Shown here: positions 19,405-30,093 of the stretch, piece after piece
How the letters are laid out: every line of letters starts with the position of its first letter
How positions within the stretch are numbered: the stretch's first letter is position 1
Assembly (NCBI GenBank): GCA_038380435.1
Contig: JAWZYU010000125.1
Coordinates: 682,001 to 746,000, forward strand
Source of the DNA: Ryuthela nishihirai
Taxonomy: Eukaryota > Arthropoda > Arachnida > Araneae > Heptathelidae
DNA: 64,000 nucleotides
Direction of reading: 5' to 3'
The notes under the pieces: generated by a model
What the model was told of the DNA's origin: nothing
What the model saw: only the letters and a program-made list of their open reading frames with translations
The model's database searches: none
Position numbers and translations under genes: made by a program

Positions 19405-19770
19405 TGCCATGAGCGACAAGGTCAGGAAGATTTGAAAGTCACAATTGGTGGATAAATAAAGGAATTGGTGATAGCTTAGAGCAGTGGTTCTCAACCTTTT
19501 ATGCTTCACGTACCCTCTGGAAATGCGTATGTAACTGGCGTACCCCTTGTAGAGATAGATAAAACTATAGTTATATATTAACAATGGGAATAAAATAAAA
19601 CAAATATATATATAACATACATTTATCGACTTTTGAGCACTCACGGCGTACCCCAAAAAATGTTACCGCTTACCCCACGTTGAGAAAACCTAGCTCAGAG
19701 AATAAAACACCTGGTACGTAACTGGGAGGTGTGGGTTCTACTCGTCAGGTAAATTCATTTTTTTCCACGA
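19405..19770 (+). repeat. SINE-T head, split by a hAT MITE
   Basis: The same leader and A box ('gcgacaaggtcaggaagatt', 'tggtgatagctta') run to 19481 and resume at 19693 ('gagaataaaacacctggtac', 'gtgtgggttctactcgtc'). With the copy at 19176-19312 it forms ~70-nt inverted arms around a ~100-nt spacer. Confidence 0.6.
19482..19692. mobile_element. hAT-type MITE with 8-bp TSD
   Basis: Left end 'cagtggttctcaacctttta' and right end 'acgttgagaaaaccta' are imperfect TIRs of the CAGTGGTTCTCAACC hAT type. The TSDs are 'gcttagag' (19474-19481) and 'gctcagag' (19693-19700). At 211 bp it is non-coding and is inserted in the A box of a SINE-T. Confidence 0.85.
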
Positions 19771-20894
19771 AAGCATTTCTTGAATGATATGACAATAGAT
19801 AATTTCTGTATATATATATATATTATTGATTAATTCACCATTTTGCCGTATTTATAATTGTAATATCAAAAAAGGAAAAAAATTCAATACCTTAATTTTT
19901 TCATATAAATTACAAACTATACGAGGTGGAAAAGTTCCCAAAATCGTGGCGCCTAGGTGCTCCAGCAGGTCGTAAAACGTCACCCTAAGCTGAGCCTTTG
20001 TTATCATCGTTAAGTTCCTGCATTGGAGCATAAAAAAAATTTAATCTTCGACGAAAAAGCTGAGTAAATAATGTATGGTCAAATGAACATATCTCTGCAA
20101 TGACGATTAAAAAAACAACCCTTAAGCTATAAACATAATCTCCTGCTATGTATACTTATATTATTGGTCTAAAGTGATAACGCAACCGTGTTAGTAAACT
20201 AAAAACTCCATTACTAATTTTTCTTGAGTTTAAGGAAACTGGCAATGTGTAGTATATATACATAATTAAAAGCTTTTGGAAAAAACACAGAATTGTTGGA
20301 CACTGTCAGTAAAATCAGGAAAATCTCAAAATATTTAAGCTTAAAATAATTACCATCCAAATATTTGGAAGGGTTCGTATTGCATTTTGCAAAACGATAA
20401 AGAAATTATATGCCTAAGAAAGAAATATGAAAGATTTATACGGAGGAAAAGTCAAACTTCGGCCAGAGATAAGTGGTGCTACCTGGCGGTTTTTCAGTTA
20501 AATTGATCCTAGCAAATTTTTTGCATCCTAGGAAAATTTTGCAAAAAAAAAACTTTTAGGAACTCTTTGATGTTTTGTGATAACTTACAACAATATTGTG
20601 TAGAAATATATTAGTATGTAAACTGATAACGTCTAGTAAAATGCAAAAATAATTTGTGATAATATTAACAGGCGCTGTAGCCTTTTTCGGAACTTTAAAT
20701 TGTTCCTATTTAGTATTGCCACTATTTTTTTTTATAAAGTTTTATTACATCAATGACTAAGGTCGTCTCTGACAATATAGGTTTTGAACTCATATTGTCA
20801 CTTATATTGTCAAAAACCAAATTCCTTTCCTTTAGAAACAAATTAACATGTTTCAACCAAAAAATTGTCATGGCATATAAAAATCTGATTGTCG
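19771..20894. other. AT-rich DNA, nothing recognised
   Basis: Includes AT microsatellite-like sequence at 19812-19825 and two antisense ~70-codon open frames at 20722-20980 with no family features. Confidence 0.4.
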
Positions 20895-21133
20895 ATGGGT
20901 TGGAAATGGCGCCATTCTTTGGAGGGGACATAAAGCCATGGCCGAAACGTACAGGACAGCCATATCCTATTGCACATTAAAGAACACGCTGAATGGCCTT
21001 GACAGAAGGCTTCCCCGTGTCTTTAAATATTCTTAATAGTGACCCATTGAGTTCTCTTCCCTGAGCCCTTGCAACATGGCCATTGAACCTACTCTCTCTA
21101 TAAAGTGCCACTCAGAAGTAAAACAATCCAATA
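20895..21133 (+). repeat. SINE-M, 5'-truncated, old
   Basis: Begins 'gatgggttggaaatggcgcc', has core 'gacataaagccatggccg', 'cacattaaagaacacgctg', and tail 'gtgccactcagaagtaaaac'. It starts at almost the same consensus position as the truncated copies at 9695 and 13732. Confidence 0.8.
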
Positions 21134-22109
21134 TAACTCTAATTCAAGAGAAATAAGGTTGCAATCAACTCACCCCTTTTCTGCCGCGATAGCTTCATTG
21201 AAAAACATAAATTACAGGATTTGGGTGTGCTGCAATCGTGTAGTTAACATTTAGTCTATCGAAGTTTGCCTTCTTCTTCCTTAGACGCTCTTTGGCAAAA
21301 TATTAGCTAGTAACCAAATGCTTCCAAAATTATTCAAATATATTTCTTATTCTGCTTATAACGGTACATTAATTCTACTATAACTCGTCTATCATACAGA
21401 ATAATGTTGCCATTAGTGACTTAAACGGTAAATATTTCTAGGTCTACCGTCCATGTGACTAAAATACTTATAACGCAGCAAAATTTGAAATATAACCAAT
21501 CGTGTTAAGATGGTTGCTAAAATAATCTGTAAAGCAAAACAGAATATTTGTATATAGTAATGTTTCGTAAGCGACGTATTGTTCTTAAAAACAAAATTGT
21601 TGCTGATGTTATAATGCTAAAATATAAATTTTTGCATAATTAGAAGTAAATAAAGTTATCATTACTTGACAGTTTGTGTTTCATCTTTGTGTTTTTTATT
21701 AAATTGCAGAGTTTTATATTTTAATTTTAATATCAATATTTTTTCACTTGAGGAGAAAAAACTAGTAGTCTCTACAGGGGGGACAAATTTTGTAGGCTAG
21801 GAAGAACGAACATGTTGCCAATGAGAGCGCCACCAAGATTGGACAGGTCCGGACAGCTCTTGAACGAAAGGAGGGAAACAGATCACATGAAACATCAAGG
21901 GGTGTAATGTTAAAGATACGATCGACATCGTTTTTAGGCTGCTAGGTCTGCACTTTCCTTTTCAATTGAGAACACTGCCAGTTTCCAGGAATTTCTTTTG
22001 CCATGCTCTAATGCTGCAACAGGACGAGACGGAGAGTAATTGTTGAAGTGTGTGCGAAAATTCTTGTATTTCAATATACAATTTGGCTTCAAATAATGGA
22101 CTTATGCAG
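21134..22109. other. AT-rich DNA, nothing recognised
   Basis: No repeat family, splice-like exon or long open frame is seen. Confidence 0.4.
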
Positions 22110-22122
22110 CTTCCCCCTATGG

Positions 22123-22498
22123 GTTGAGTTTACCTTTGAGCGGCACTTTTTTGCACACCATGGGCTAAATGACCAGGTCACATGGACCCCTGAAGGCTCA
22201 GAGAAGGTTGGGGGAGGTGACCAACTGGAACAGCTGTTGGAACAGATGGTAGCCTCGCGTCAAGGCCATCCAGCATGTTCTTTAACGTGCACAGGGTATG
22301 GCACTCCCTCACACGAGGCCACGGTTAACGTCCCATCCGACGGACGGCGGCCTTTCGAAGCCCATCGGTGTCCCCTACTGACCGTGGGCAGGGCAGGGAA
22401 TTTTGCGCAGATAAATCTCAATGCTGACCCACCTGGAACGCGAACCTGGGAACTACAGAGTACGAGTCTGGCGCCATATCGACTGAGCCACCCCGCCC
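22123..22498 (-). repeat. SINE-M copy, full length, with 13-nt TSD
   Basis: Reads from 'tttacctttgagcggcact' to 'cgactgagccaccccgccc'. TSDs are 'cttccccctatgg' (22110-22122) and 'cttcctcctatgg' (22499-22511). Confidence 0.9.
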
Positions 22499-22639
22499 CT
22501 TCCTCCTATGGACTCGCTATTTCCATATCTAATCCATTTGCACGACACCAGTGCTATGTGTAAAGGTTGAAGCATAACACTCATAAATATTTCTTGAATT
22601 GCAAATGCAGTATACTCTAAAATTGTCTAAGGGTTAGGA

Positions 22640-22892
22640 TGTTTCACTTTTTTGTTGTAGCAATGTTGTGCACACAATAGGCTAAATGGCCAGGTCACAA
22701 GGACCCTGAGGACTCGGAGAAGGTTGGAGGAAGGGGACACACTGGACGCTGTGGATTCCCTTCTTCATATTAAAAGCAGATCGAAGATTCCTGTGAAGAT
22801 CATCCAGCGTGTTGTTTAACATGCACAGGGTATGGCTCTGCTGCATACTGGGCCATAGCTTAACATCCCATCCGATGGACGATACATTGTCT
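22640..22892 (-). repeat. SINE-M, old, head missing
   Basis: Contains 'caataggctaaatggccagg', 'aaggttggaggaagggg', 'catgcacagggtatggctct' and 'taacatcccatccgatggac' in tail-to-core order, with an extra insert at about 22750-22790. Confidence 0.75.
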
Positions 22893-23031
22893 CAGGACTT
22901 TTGGCCCATAATGTATAATGTTTATGGGCATGTGCGTGAGCTGTAGTGAAAATTAGGCGGAGGGAGCAAGTGATTTGATTGATTGTAACGGAAATGACAG
23001 CCTTTCTCATATACACCAATCAACCACCTGC

Positions 23032-23540
23032 CTAATATGATGTAGGTCCTCCTCTCGCCGCCAAAAGAGCTCTCACCCGATGAGGCATAGATTCAACGAG
23101 ATGTTGGTAGGTGTCACTTGGTATTTGGTACCATGTGATGCAACAGATTCTGCAGTTAACGTAAATTACATAGTTTGGGTGATGCTGCTCATACCCGTTT
23201 CTCAAAATCAAACCACAAATGCTCAATAGGATTCATGTCCGGCGAATTTGGGGGCCATGGCAATAAATAGAATTCCTCATGTTCTAGGAACCATTCCTGA
23301 ACCTTCTTCGCAGTTTGACATGGGCATTGTCTTGTTGAAAGACGACATCTCTTCCCCAGGGAATACAGTCGCCATAAACGGGTGTACTTGGTCACCCACG
23401 ATGTTCAGGTAGGTGACAGCTGTCAGAGTTTGATCTACAGGGATAATTGGTCCAAGTGTTCCCCAAGAAAATATTGCCCAGACCATGACACTCCCTCCAA
23501 CCACCTGGATTTGTCCCACAGTGCATCAAGGTTAGGCTTC
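23032..23540 (-). pseudogene. Tc1-like transposase, C-terminal half, frameshifted
   Basis: Minus-strand reading gives, across three frames, VVGGSVMVWAIFSWGT (the G-G-SVMVW motif of Tc1 transposases), then VTYLNIVGDQVHPF. The catalytic C-terminal block PWPPNSPDMNPIEHLW and F.FEKRV follow (the last D and E of the DD34E triad, in NSPDMNPIEHLWF). It ends ARGGPTSY-stop at 23032. Family knowledge: Tc1/mariner enzymes are cut-and-paste transposases that insert at TA. At least two frameshifts separate the pieces and the N-terminal half is absent; an inverted SINE-M (23549-23829) replaces or interrupts the upstream part. It is not functional. Confidence 0.88.
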
Positions 23541-23548
23541 CGTGGGTA

Positions 23549-23829
23549 GACGTGACCCACTGGAACAGCTGTTGAGACAGATGGTAGCCTCCCGTAAGAC
23601 CATCCAGTGTGTTCTTTAACGTGCACAGGGTATGGCTCTCCCGCACACGAGGCCACAACATAATGTCCCATCCGACGGACAGCAGCCTTTCCAAGCCCAT
23701 CAGTGTCCCCTATAGACCGTGGGTAGGGCAGGGAATTTTGCGGAGATAAATCTCAACGCTAACCCAGCTGGGACTCGAACCTGAGAACTGCAGGCTACAA
23801 GTCTGGCGTGCTACCGACTGAGCCACTCC
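23549..23829 (-). repeat. SINE-M, tail missing
   Basis: Starts within the consensus at 'acccactggaacagctgttg' and runs to the head 'gctaccgactgagccactcc'. It directly abuts the Tc1 transposase fragment. Confidence 0.88.
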
Positions 23830-23891
23830 CATATATAATTTTGTATTGACCTCGCAGTTTAGTGTTGCCTAGGGAGGCATGAATCCTTAAG

Positions 23892-24100
23892 ATAGTGGTT
23901 TCCAAACTTCCATCTAAACAACATCCTCAGCTTAGCCAAGATTTTATCACGCCCCCCAAAAGTATGTTAATGCCATAGGCCATAGGAATATCAATTGCTG
24001 AAACATGGCGGACAAATAAACTCAAAATGCATGTGACAATTTTGTCAACTGTCAAGAACCAACAGCTAGTGTTTGTGTTGTTGACCCCCCCCCCCCCAAA
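23892..24100 (+). mobile_element. Possible hAT terminal fragment
   Basis: 'tagtggtttccaaactt' and 'cacgccccccaaaagtatgt' are typical of the termini of hAT (Charlie-like) elements. No matching right end or TSD was found. A poly-C run follows at 24086-24099. Confidence 0.35.
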
Positions 24101-24580
24101 TCGTGCAAGAGATGAAATGACTGAAAACTTTTTATTGAATGATACGATCTTGTAGCTGAAAGTGTTGTTTCTAAAAGCAATGTACGGAGCTATTCAATCG
24201 ATCTGCGAAAATTTCAAAATTATAGTCAATTCAATATTACCATAAAACTTCCCTAGAAAATTCATCACCTCCTAACCAACTAGTAGCATCCACACTTTGC
24301 AAAACACTGCTAAGCACCTAAAGAAGGTTTAAGAAGTGTCAATCATGAAAAATGAAACGTTTCTTGTAGCATTGAAAAGTGCAATATCATCGATGGTGGA
24401 TATTGACCTTTTCCTCATAGGTGGCTTTTAAGATTATGGACAAGATGGGCACAATAACTAAATGATATCGAGATCGTACACTACAAGACTTTGAATTCGC
24501 GACTTACATAAAAATATTGCACTTGAAATACCAATAAATTGTCTTTCTGCACGCTATCCCCCCTCTGATACAAGAAATGT
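24101..24580. other. No feature seen
   Basis: AT-rich sequence with no supported gene or repeat. Confidence 0.35.
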
Positions 24581-24584
24581 ACAG

Positions 24585-24700
24585 AACAGAGGCCGGCAAC
24601 CTTTTTTAATGCGAGCCACATAAGAACTGTGGAATTTGCAAGTAGCTGCACTAGAGGGAATTGCAGGCCTCCCCGTTTACAAACGCTACTCACTATCGCT
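24585..24700 (+). mobile_element. Terminal fragment related to the hAT at 54776
   Basis: 'cagaggccggcaaccttttt' followed by 'gcgagccaca' resembles 'caggggtcggcaacct' plus 'agagccaaaa' at the left end of the full hAT. Only one end is present. Confidence 0.45.
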
Positions 24701-25265
24701 GTAATGCCATCAGAGATCAGAACCTTCGCTGAAAATATATTAAGTGCACTTTTAAAACAAAATGTGCAAAGAAATTCTTTTGTCAATAATTACAAAAATA
24801 AACGTTTGATTTTTTTTATATGTTGATTTGCTAATATAAAAATATTTATATATAAAATCTCCAGAACTGGTTACGTTCCAAATTTTCATTTGCAAGTCGG
24901 AACACGATTTCTATTTGACTCAATGCTGTAAACAGGTTATTGGGGCGTTTTATGGCAAATTAACTAGTAGTTCCTGAACAGCATTACTGGTCGGCATATT
25001 TAAGCATAATTTTGATTTGCAATAAATATTATTGCAAAATACTATCAGTAATAGATTTAAAATGAACCAAGTTTAAATAATAAATATTAGTTACTATAGT
25101 GGCGAGATGCTGAATGGGCTAAAGATTGCTAGATTTTTGTCATATTGTCGTCAAGACCGGATGTAGAAAAAAATCGGGGGAGAGGGTGGTGGCAAAACAA
25201 AATCGAGCCAAAACTATAAACAGAGGAGTGCAAGAGACTGGATTTCCAATACAGTATATAATAAT
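24701..25265. other. AT-rich DNA, nothing recognised
   Basis: No gene or repeat family supported. Confidence 0.35.
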
Positions 25266-25267
25266 AT

Positions 25268-25870
25268 AATCTGAAGAGCCAAAACATTATGACCACCTGC
25301 TAATAAGATGTTGGTTCTCCACGTGCCACCAAAACAACTCTTACCCAGCGAGGCATGCACACTAGATTTCTAAAGGTATCTTGTGGTATCTGGTACCAAC
25401 ACGTTACCAGCAGATCCTTTAACTCTTGTAAGTTATGTGGTTGAGCCGCAGCAGATCGGATATGCCGTGTCAACATAAACCACAGATGCTCGATTGGATT
25501 GATGTCTGGGGAAATTGAAAGCCAGGGCAATACCTGGAAGTCTTCCTCATGTTCCGTAAATCATTCTTGAACAATCCGGGCAGTGTGTCACGGCGCATTA
25601 TCCTGCTGAAAGAAGGCACTAGAGAGATGTACCTGATCTGCAATGATGTTTAGGTACGTGGTAGATATCAGTTTCCTGCACATGAATGACTGGCCCAGGA
25701 TCTCCCAGCAGAACATTGCCCAAAATATAATGTCTATAAGTATAGTGTGGCATTCGCCTATTAAAATCTGGCAGAAAAAGTGTCCCATACCAGTAGAAGG
25801 CGCTGGGAACGATATGCTTGCCTTTTTAACATTACCTTCTATGGACGTTTCGCTTTTCAATGACTTTTAA
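25268..25870 (-). pseudogene. Tc1-like transposase, C-terminal fragment
   Basis: The minus strand encodes ISPDINPIEHLWFMLTR (second D and E of the DD34E triad) to ARGEPTSY-stop at 25300. An upstream piece reads WAMFCWEILGQSF and TTYLNIIADQVHLSSAFFQQ. The pieces are in different frames, with the QQDNAP motif at the break. Beyond the stop, 25268-25300 contains 'ccaaaacattatgaccacct', a sequence typical of Tc1 element ends, so the 3' end of the element is close. It is the same family as the fragment at 23032 (identical PTSY end), but a different copy. Confidence 0.85.
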
Positions 25871-26097
25871 ACATAGAAGCATTTATGCAATGATTTTACC
25901 ATTCAAATGCACATTATTCCTAAGTATTTTAACTGAACTAGTAAAACTTAGAGAACCCTTGAGCAAGTATATTTCTTTAAAACGAAGAAAATTGATGGCG
26001 TTCGATCAAAACAAACCGCATTCCTCTTTATGTATCAGAGCGCTGAAGTGATCGTTTTGATTGGCTCTTTGGTAAACTTTTCGAATGACACGTGATG
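25871..26097. other. No feature seen
   Basis: Short AT-rich stretch between the Tc1 remnant and the hairpin at 26098. Confidence 0.35.
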
Positions 26098-26332
26098 TAA
26101 CATATGACGTTTGGACTCGCCAATTGTAATAGAAGTCTTATGGCTTAGATATCCTTGTAAATTGCAAAAGCAATTTAAAATGTTGTAATTGGCTAAACAA
26201 GAATGCAAGTTATTAGTATCATGATTATTCTTTTTGCCAATTATGACGTTTTAAATTGCTTTTGCAATTTACAAGGATATCTACACCAGGACTTCTATTA
26301 CAATTGGCGAATCCAAACGTCACATATTAGTA
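26098..26332. mobile_element. Hairpin MITE with ~100-bp arms
   Basis: Arms 26098-26200 and ~26234-26332 are inverted copies ('gccaattgtaatagaagtc', 'gatatccttgtaaattgcaa', 'aagcaatttaaaa') with a few changes. The ~33-bp spacer contains 'tgcaagttattagtatcatg'. No coding sequence. The superfamily is unknown. Confidence 0.85.
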
Positions 26333-26375
26333 CGTATGTTATTTGTCACATCTTCAAATTATAAAATATACTTCA

Positions 26376-26494
26376 AGTAATAAAAATTTGAATTAACCAA
26401 TAGGTTAGATCATTTTAATACTGCAAATTATTAGTATCATGATTATTCTGTAATAAAATGCTCTAATCTATCGATTAATTCAAATTTTTATTAC
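26376..26494. mobile_element. Second hairpin MITE with ~48-bp arms
   Basis: Arms 26376-26424 and 26448-26494 share 'gtaataaaaatttgaattaa' inverted. The spacer 'tgcaaattattagtatcatg' plus 'attattct' is the same as that of the hairpin 170 bp upstream. Confidence 0.8.
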
Positions 26495-27284
26495 CCCCTT
26501 TCAACCCACAACCCCCACTTCACCACTCTGAATACACCAATTGGTCATAAACAGACCCCCATAAATCCCTTACCCCTCACTATAAGGGAAAAAAAAATTA
26601 TGGTATCAAATATCCTTTAATTCACAAGGAATACAGTTCGCACTGGACCCCTTCGAGTCTACTTCACTGCATTCCACTTCATTATTATTGCTAATCTAAC
26701 TGGCTAACAAACATCTCCTTACTCCCATATACCTCAATTCACATCCCCATTAAATTAATGGCACATTTTAAAATTTTTAAGGGGAGTTAATTAAAAGTCC
26801 CTCTCCCCCTCACCCCTAAAAATTCTATTTCTACAGTTAACTCCCTCCAATGCAAGAGGATTTAAAGAATATAAAAGTTCTATCTTAGCCCCCCAAGGCA
26901 CAAATTTCCACCCTTAAGACCCCAGACCCCTCCTCCCCCACACCATTAAAAATTTATAACTATCTCAATTCCATACCTTTAACTATAGTCCATCCCATTT
27001 CCTAGGTAGTTACGCTACGTTGTGTAACGCAATGCAAGCGCTAAAATCTACCTTATTGACACCAACTCACAGCATGTCCCACAAAAAGCATTATACATTT
27101 CACCCTCCATCATGGAAGATATTTTAACTACTCCTCACCACTCTCTAACACTTTTTACAACGTAGCAGCTTCCCTTTGTTTTTTTCATTTTTCAACGAAT
27201 CTAGGCGGCCTGCGAGCCATTAAGCCTAATCGCCGAAATGTGTGATAACCAGCACTTTACGGTCGTGGTCCCGCCAGTCGTTAC
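26495..27284. other. C-rich, G-poor strand-asymmetric DNA
   Basis: From 26495 to ~27190 the + strand has many C-runs and few G residues ('ccccctttcaacccacaacc', 'gacccctcctcccccacacc'). No open frame or repeat unit explains it. The opposite bias appears inside the long-TIR element at 60.0-60.8 kb. Confidence 0.55.
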
Positions 27285-27533
27285 TTACAACACCCAAAAT
27301 TGAATTTTGAGATTGGACCAGATGATAAAGGGGCTCAGGCCCCTTTTACAAAGTGGTCCAGGAAAGGATGAAGGATTGTTAAACGCTATTAACATCGCTC
27401 CCCCTGCTGAATGATACAGCATTTTATTACCGTTAAGTACTGGAACATAGGTCATGGAGTTGACAGGAACCATAACAACTTTACCGTACCCACAATGCAT
27501 ATTAGACTTGAATGTTCTTAAACGTAAAAACAA
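27285..27533 (-). CDS. Unassigned 82-codon open frame
   Basis: The translation includes GYGKVVMVPVNSMTYVPVLN and GGAMLIAFNNPSSFPGPLCK, with alternating hydrophobic strands that look more protein-like than most short frames here. I do not recognise a family, see no clear splice sites or start context, and cannot exclude a mobile-element remnant. Confidence 0.25.
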   Translation of the reverse strand: MFLRLRTFKSNMHCGYGKVVMVPVNSMTYVPVLNGNKMLYHSAGGAMLIAFNNPSSFPGPLCKRGLSPFIIWSNLKIQFWVL

Positions 27534-28281
27534 AACCTCAGTAATTTATTTACATTTGAGTAGAATCTAAAAACTACTCTTAAAAATTCTCGTCTTTACA
27601 CTGTGCAAAAGAAAGTTGTTATACTGAGAAAAATACTTTTAAAACTGTTCGTTGCAATCGTGAGGTGAGGCTAGCGGTTCCTATCGCTTCAAGATGCTGC
27701 ATGCAAAACACACCTTACTACGTTAAAAGTACAACGGACGCGATCATGCCTTGCCGTTTTATGTTTTAGCCACGGCGAAGCGAGCTGAAGTTCTTACGGC
27801 GACACAATATTCAGAAAGTTGTACTTGAAATTGTCACGTGAGGTTAAATACGAGCAAATATAAACTATATAATTCTCTCCTTTTCATAACGTTAAACATA
27901 GCAACACTGAAATTTACAACTGCCCTGAAACTTCTGTAAACGATCAATTATGCTAAATAAATCAAACAAATTAAAGGTTTATTCACTTTATACTTACCAA
28001 ATTAAAATGGATGTACAAATGGGATTTGTGAGGATGCCACCCCAATTAAACAATTTTTTATTATGTAAGCTAATTCTTAATATTTAAATTTCTAGAGGAA
28101 ACTAACGAAACATTTTAGCTGCTTATAGAGTATCGTGTTTTTTCATGCCCATAATATTTCGCGATATCATTTTTTATGTACTTTTTTCCTATCTAGAACT
28201 ACTTGTGGCAGAGTAATTTGGCGTAAAACGGTACTATATCAATATCTTTTCACTGCGCATGTACGAAATTATAATGCGACT
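27534..28281. other. Higher-GC patch then AT-rich DNA
   Basis: 27650-27840 has more CpG than the surroundings ('acaacggacgcgatcatgcc', 'gccacggcgaagcgagctg'). It could be a promoter-like region or a transposon piece, but no gene start is visible. The remainder is AT-rich. Confidence 0.3.
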
Positions 28282-28293
28282 CCAGTCCCCCTG

Positions 28294-28681
28294 GGGGCGG
28301 GGGTGGCTCAGTCGGTAGCGCGCCAGGCTCGTAATCTGTAGTTCCCAGGTTCGAGTCCCAGCTGGGTCAGCGTTGAGATTTATCTCCGCAAAATTCCCCG
28401 CCCTGCCCACGGTCAGTAGGGGACACCGATGGGTTTGGAAAGGCCGCCGTCCGTCGGATGGGACGTTAAGCCGTGGCCCCGTGTGCGAGAGAACCATACC
28501 CTGTGCACGTTAAAGAACACGCTGGATGGCCTTGACGGGAGGCTACCATCTGTCTCCCAACAGCTGTTCCAGTGGGTCCCCTCCCCAACCTTCTCTGAGC
28601 CTTCGGGGTCCATGTGACCTGGCCATTTAGCCCACGGTGTGCAAAAAAGTGCCGCTCAGAGGTAAAACAAGCCAACCCAAC
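28294..28681 (+). repeat. SINE-M copy, full length, young, with 12-nt TSD
   Basis: Close to consensus throughout: head 'cagtcggtagcgcgccaggc', core 'gtccgtcggatgggacgtta', tail 'gccgctcagaggtaaaacaa'. The TSD 'ccagtccccctg' is at 28282-28293 and 28682-28693. It abuts a Tc1 remnant. Confidence 0.94.
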
Positions 28682-28693
28682 CCAGTCCCCCTG

Positions 28694-29385
28694 TCGGTAG
28701 GGGACCATTATATGGACCACTTTTTAATGGCTAGGTTATTTACGATTGCCACACTATTACTTAAAGGCACTATACCCAAAGCATTACACTTTCCTCACTG
28801 GCTTGTTTTCATCCCACAAGTGCATCCTGGTGCCAAGTAACGGTAAAAGTAAGATTCCCCAGGAAAACGACACACGTACCCAGCCTTCCACTTGGTGCAA
28901 CAGGAAACGAGATTCATCGAACCAGATGACCTTCTTCCAATCATTCAAGGTCTAGTTTTGATGCTTGTGTGCCCATTGCATCGCTTTCGACGGTGAACCG
29001 AGATTAACAAGGGCAATCGCAGTGCTATGCAGCTCCATTTTCAGCAGGGTTCGATGTATCCTCTACAGTCTGTGGAGATGTACTGTGTTGAGACACATTA
29101 CACCCATCACCAGTATTCAAATTACGGGAGTTGCGCCACAGTATCCCTTCTGTTGGCTCATACCATATGGGATAGTCTTTGCTCACCTCCAGCATTGATG
29201 AGCTGTGGTCTGCTCACACCTTGCCGGCAATCCTCGGATCTTTTTGAAGGTACTAACTACGGCTGACTGTGAGCACCCCACAAGCCTTGCCGTCTCGGAA
29301 ATGCTCTGACCTAGTCGTCTGGCCATTACAATTCAGCCTCTGTCAAACTCACTTGTCCGGTGCCTTGTCATGCTTTGACTTTTCG
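28694..29385 (-). pseudogene. Tc1-like transposase, N-terminal half, broken
   Basis: Reading the minus strand from 29345, the helix-turn-helix start MARRLGQSISETARLVGCSQ is seen (paired-like DNA-binding domain). A middle part follows, and then FDESRFLLHQVEGWVRVCRF, the block carrying the first catalytic Asp region of Tc1 enzymes. Frameshifts and stops separate the blocks, and the C-terminal catalytic block is missing because the copy ends near the SINE-M at 28681. The remnants at 23.0 and 25.3 kb are C-terminal halves of related copies. Confidence 0.82.
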
Positions 29386-30016
29386 GTGTGTGTGTGTATA
29401 TATATATAAAGTTTTCACCTCCGTTTTATAGGTCTTTAACATCGTATTAATAAATGTAGTTAAGGGACTTTACACGTCTCCTTTCTTTCAATGTAAATTT
29501 CTTTGTAATTTGAGAGGTCATGTCAGACAGCTCGTGAGGCATTTGCAAATTTCTCAGTTGGGGTCTTGCTTCTCAATCAGTGTCAAGCCCTCTTCAGTCA
29601 TCCTAAAGGCTTCTGACAATTTTTTGATTATCTTTTTGGTGGGATGCCTGTTACAGCTTCTGCATTTTTTCTGCATCCAATTCAATAAGGCTTTTTTAAT
29701 ACTGGTGTATCATTATCAACTCTTCCTCTTATCACCCATATTGTGTTCTTATCCTACAAATAAGACACAGAATGCAAAAGCTCACTGAGAAAGCACGGAA
29801 CGAACCAACTGATATAATCCACCCCAAACCGTTCCAAGTGTCTTGGCTTCATGAGAATCGTGCAGAATAGGATACGAGGACCAGTCCACTTTGCTTCACA
29901 CCTGCGCTTACCGTTTCGAACTTTTAACCAATTTGATCCACCCCATGTCTGGTTTCTAAGTGCGAATGTTCATAACGGGGGACATTTTTATGATGGTACA
30001 CTCCCGGAAAGGCTAT
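29386..30016. other. (TG)n/(TA)n microsatellite and unassigned DNA
   Basis: 29385-29408 is 'gtgtgtgtgtatatatatat'. A 92-codon + frame at 29510-29788 has no recognisable features. Nothing else is seen. Confidence 0.4.
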
Positions 30017-30093
30017 CCACGTGTTCTTTAACATGCAGAGGGTATGGCTCTCCCAGAGCCATACCCTCTGCATGTAAAAGAACACGTGGATTA
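30017..30093. repeat. Palindrome made from SINE-M core
   Basis: 'atccacgtgttctttaacat' ... 'gggtatggctct' is followed at once by its reverse complement, 'agagccataccctctgcatg' ... 'acacgtggat'. The arms are ~37 nt with a 3-nt centre and derive from the SINE-M 'cataccctgtgcacgttaaagaac' core in effect. Confidence 0.85.
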
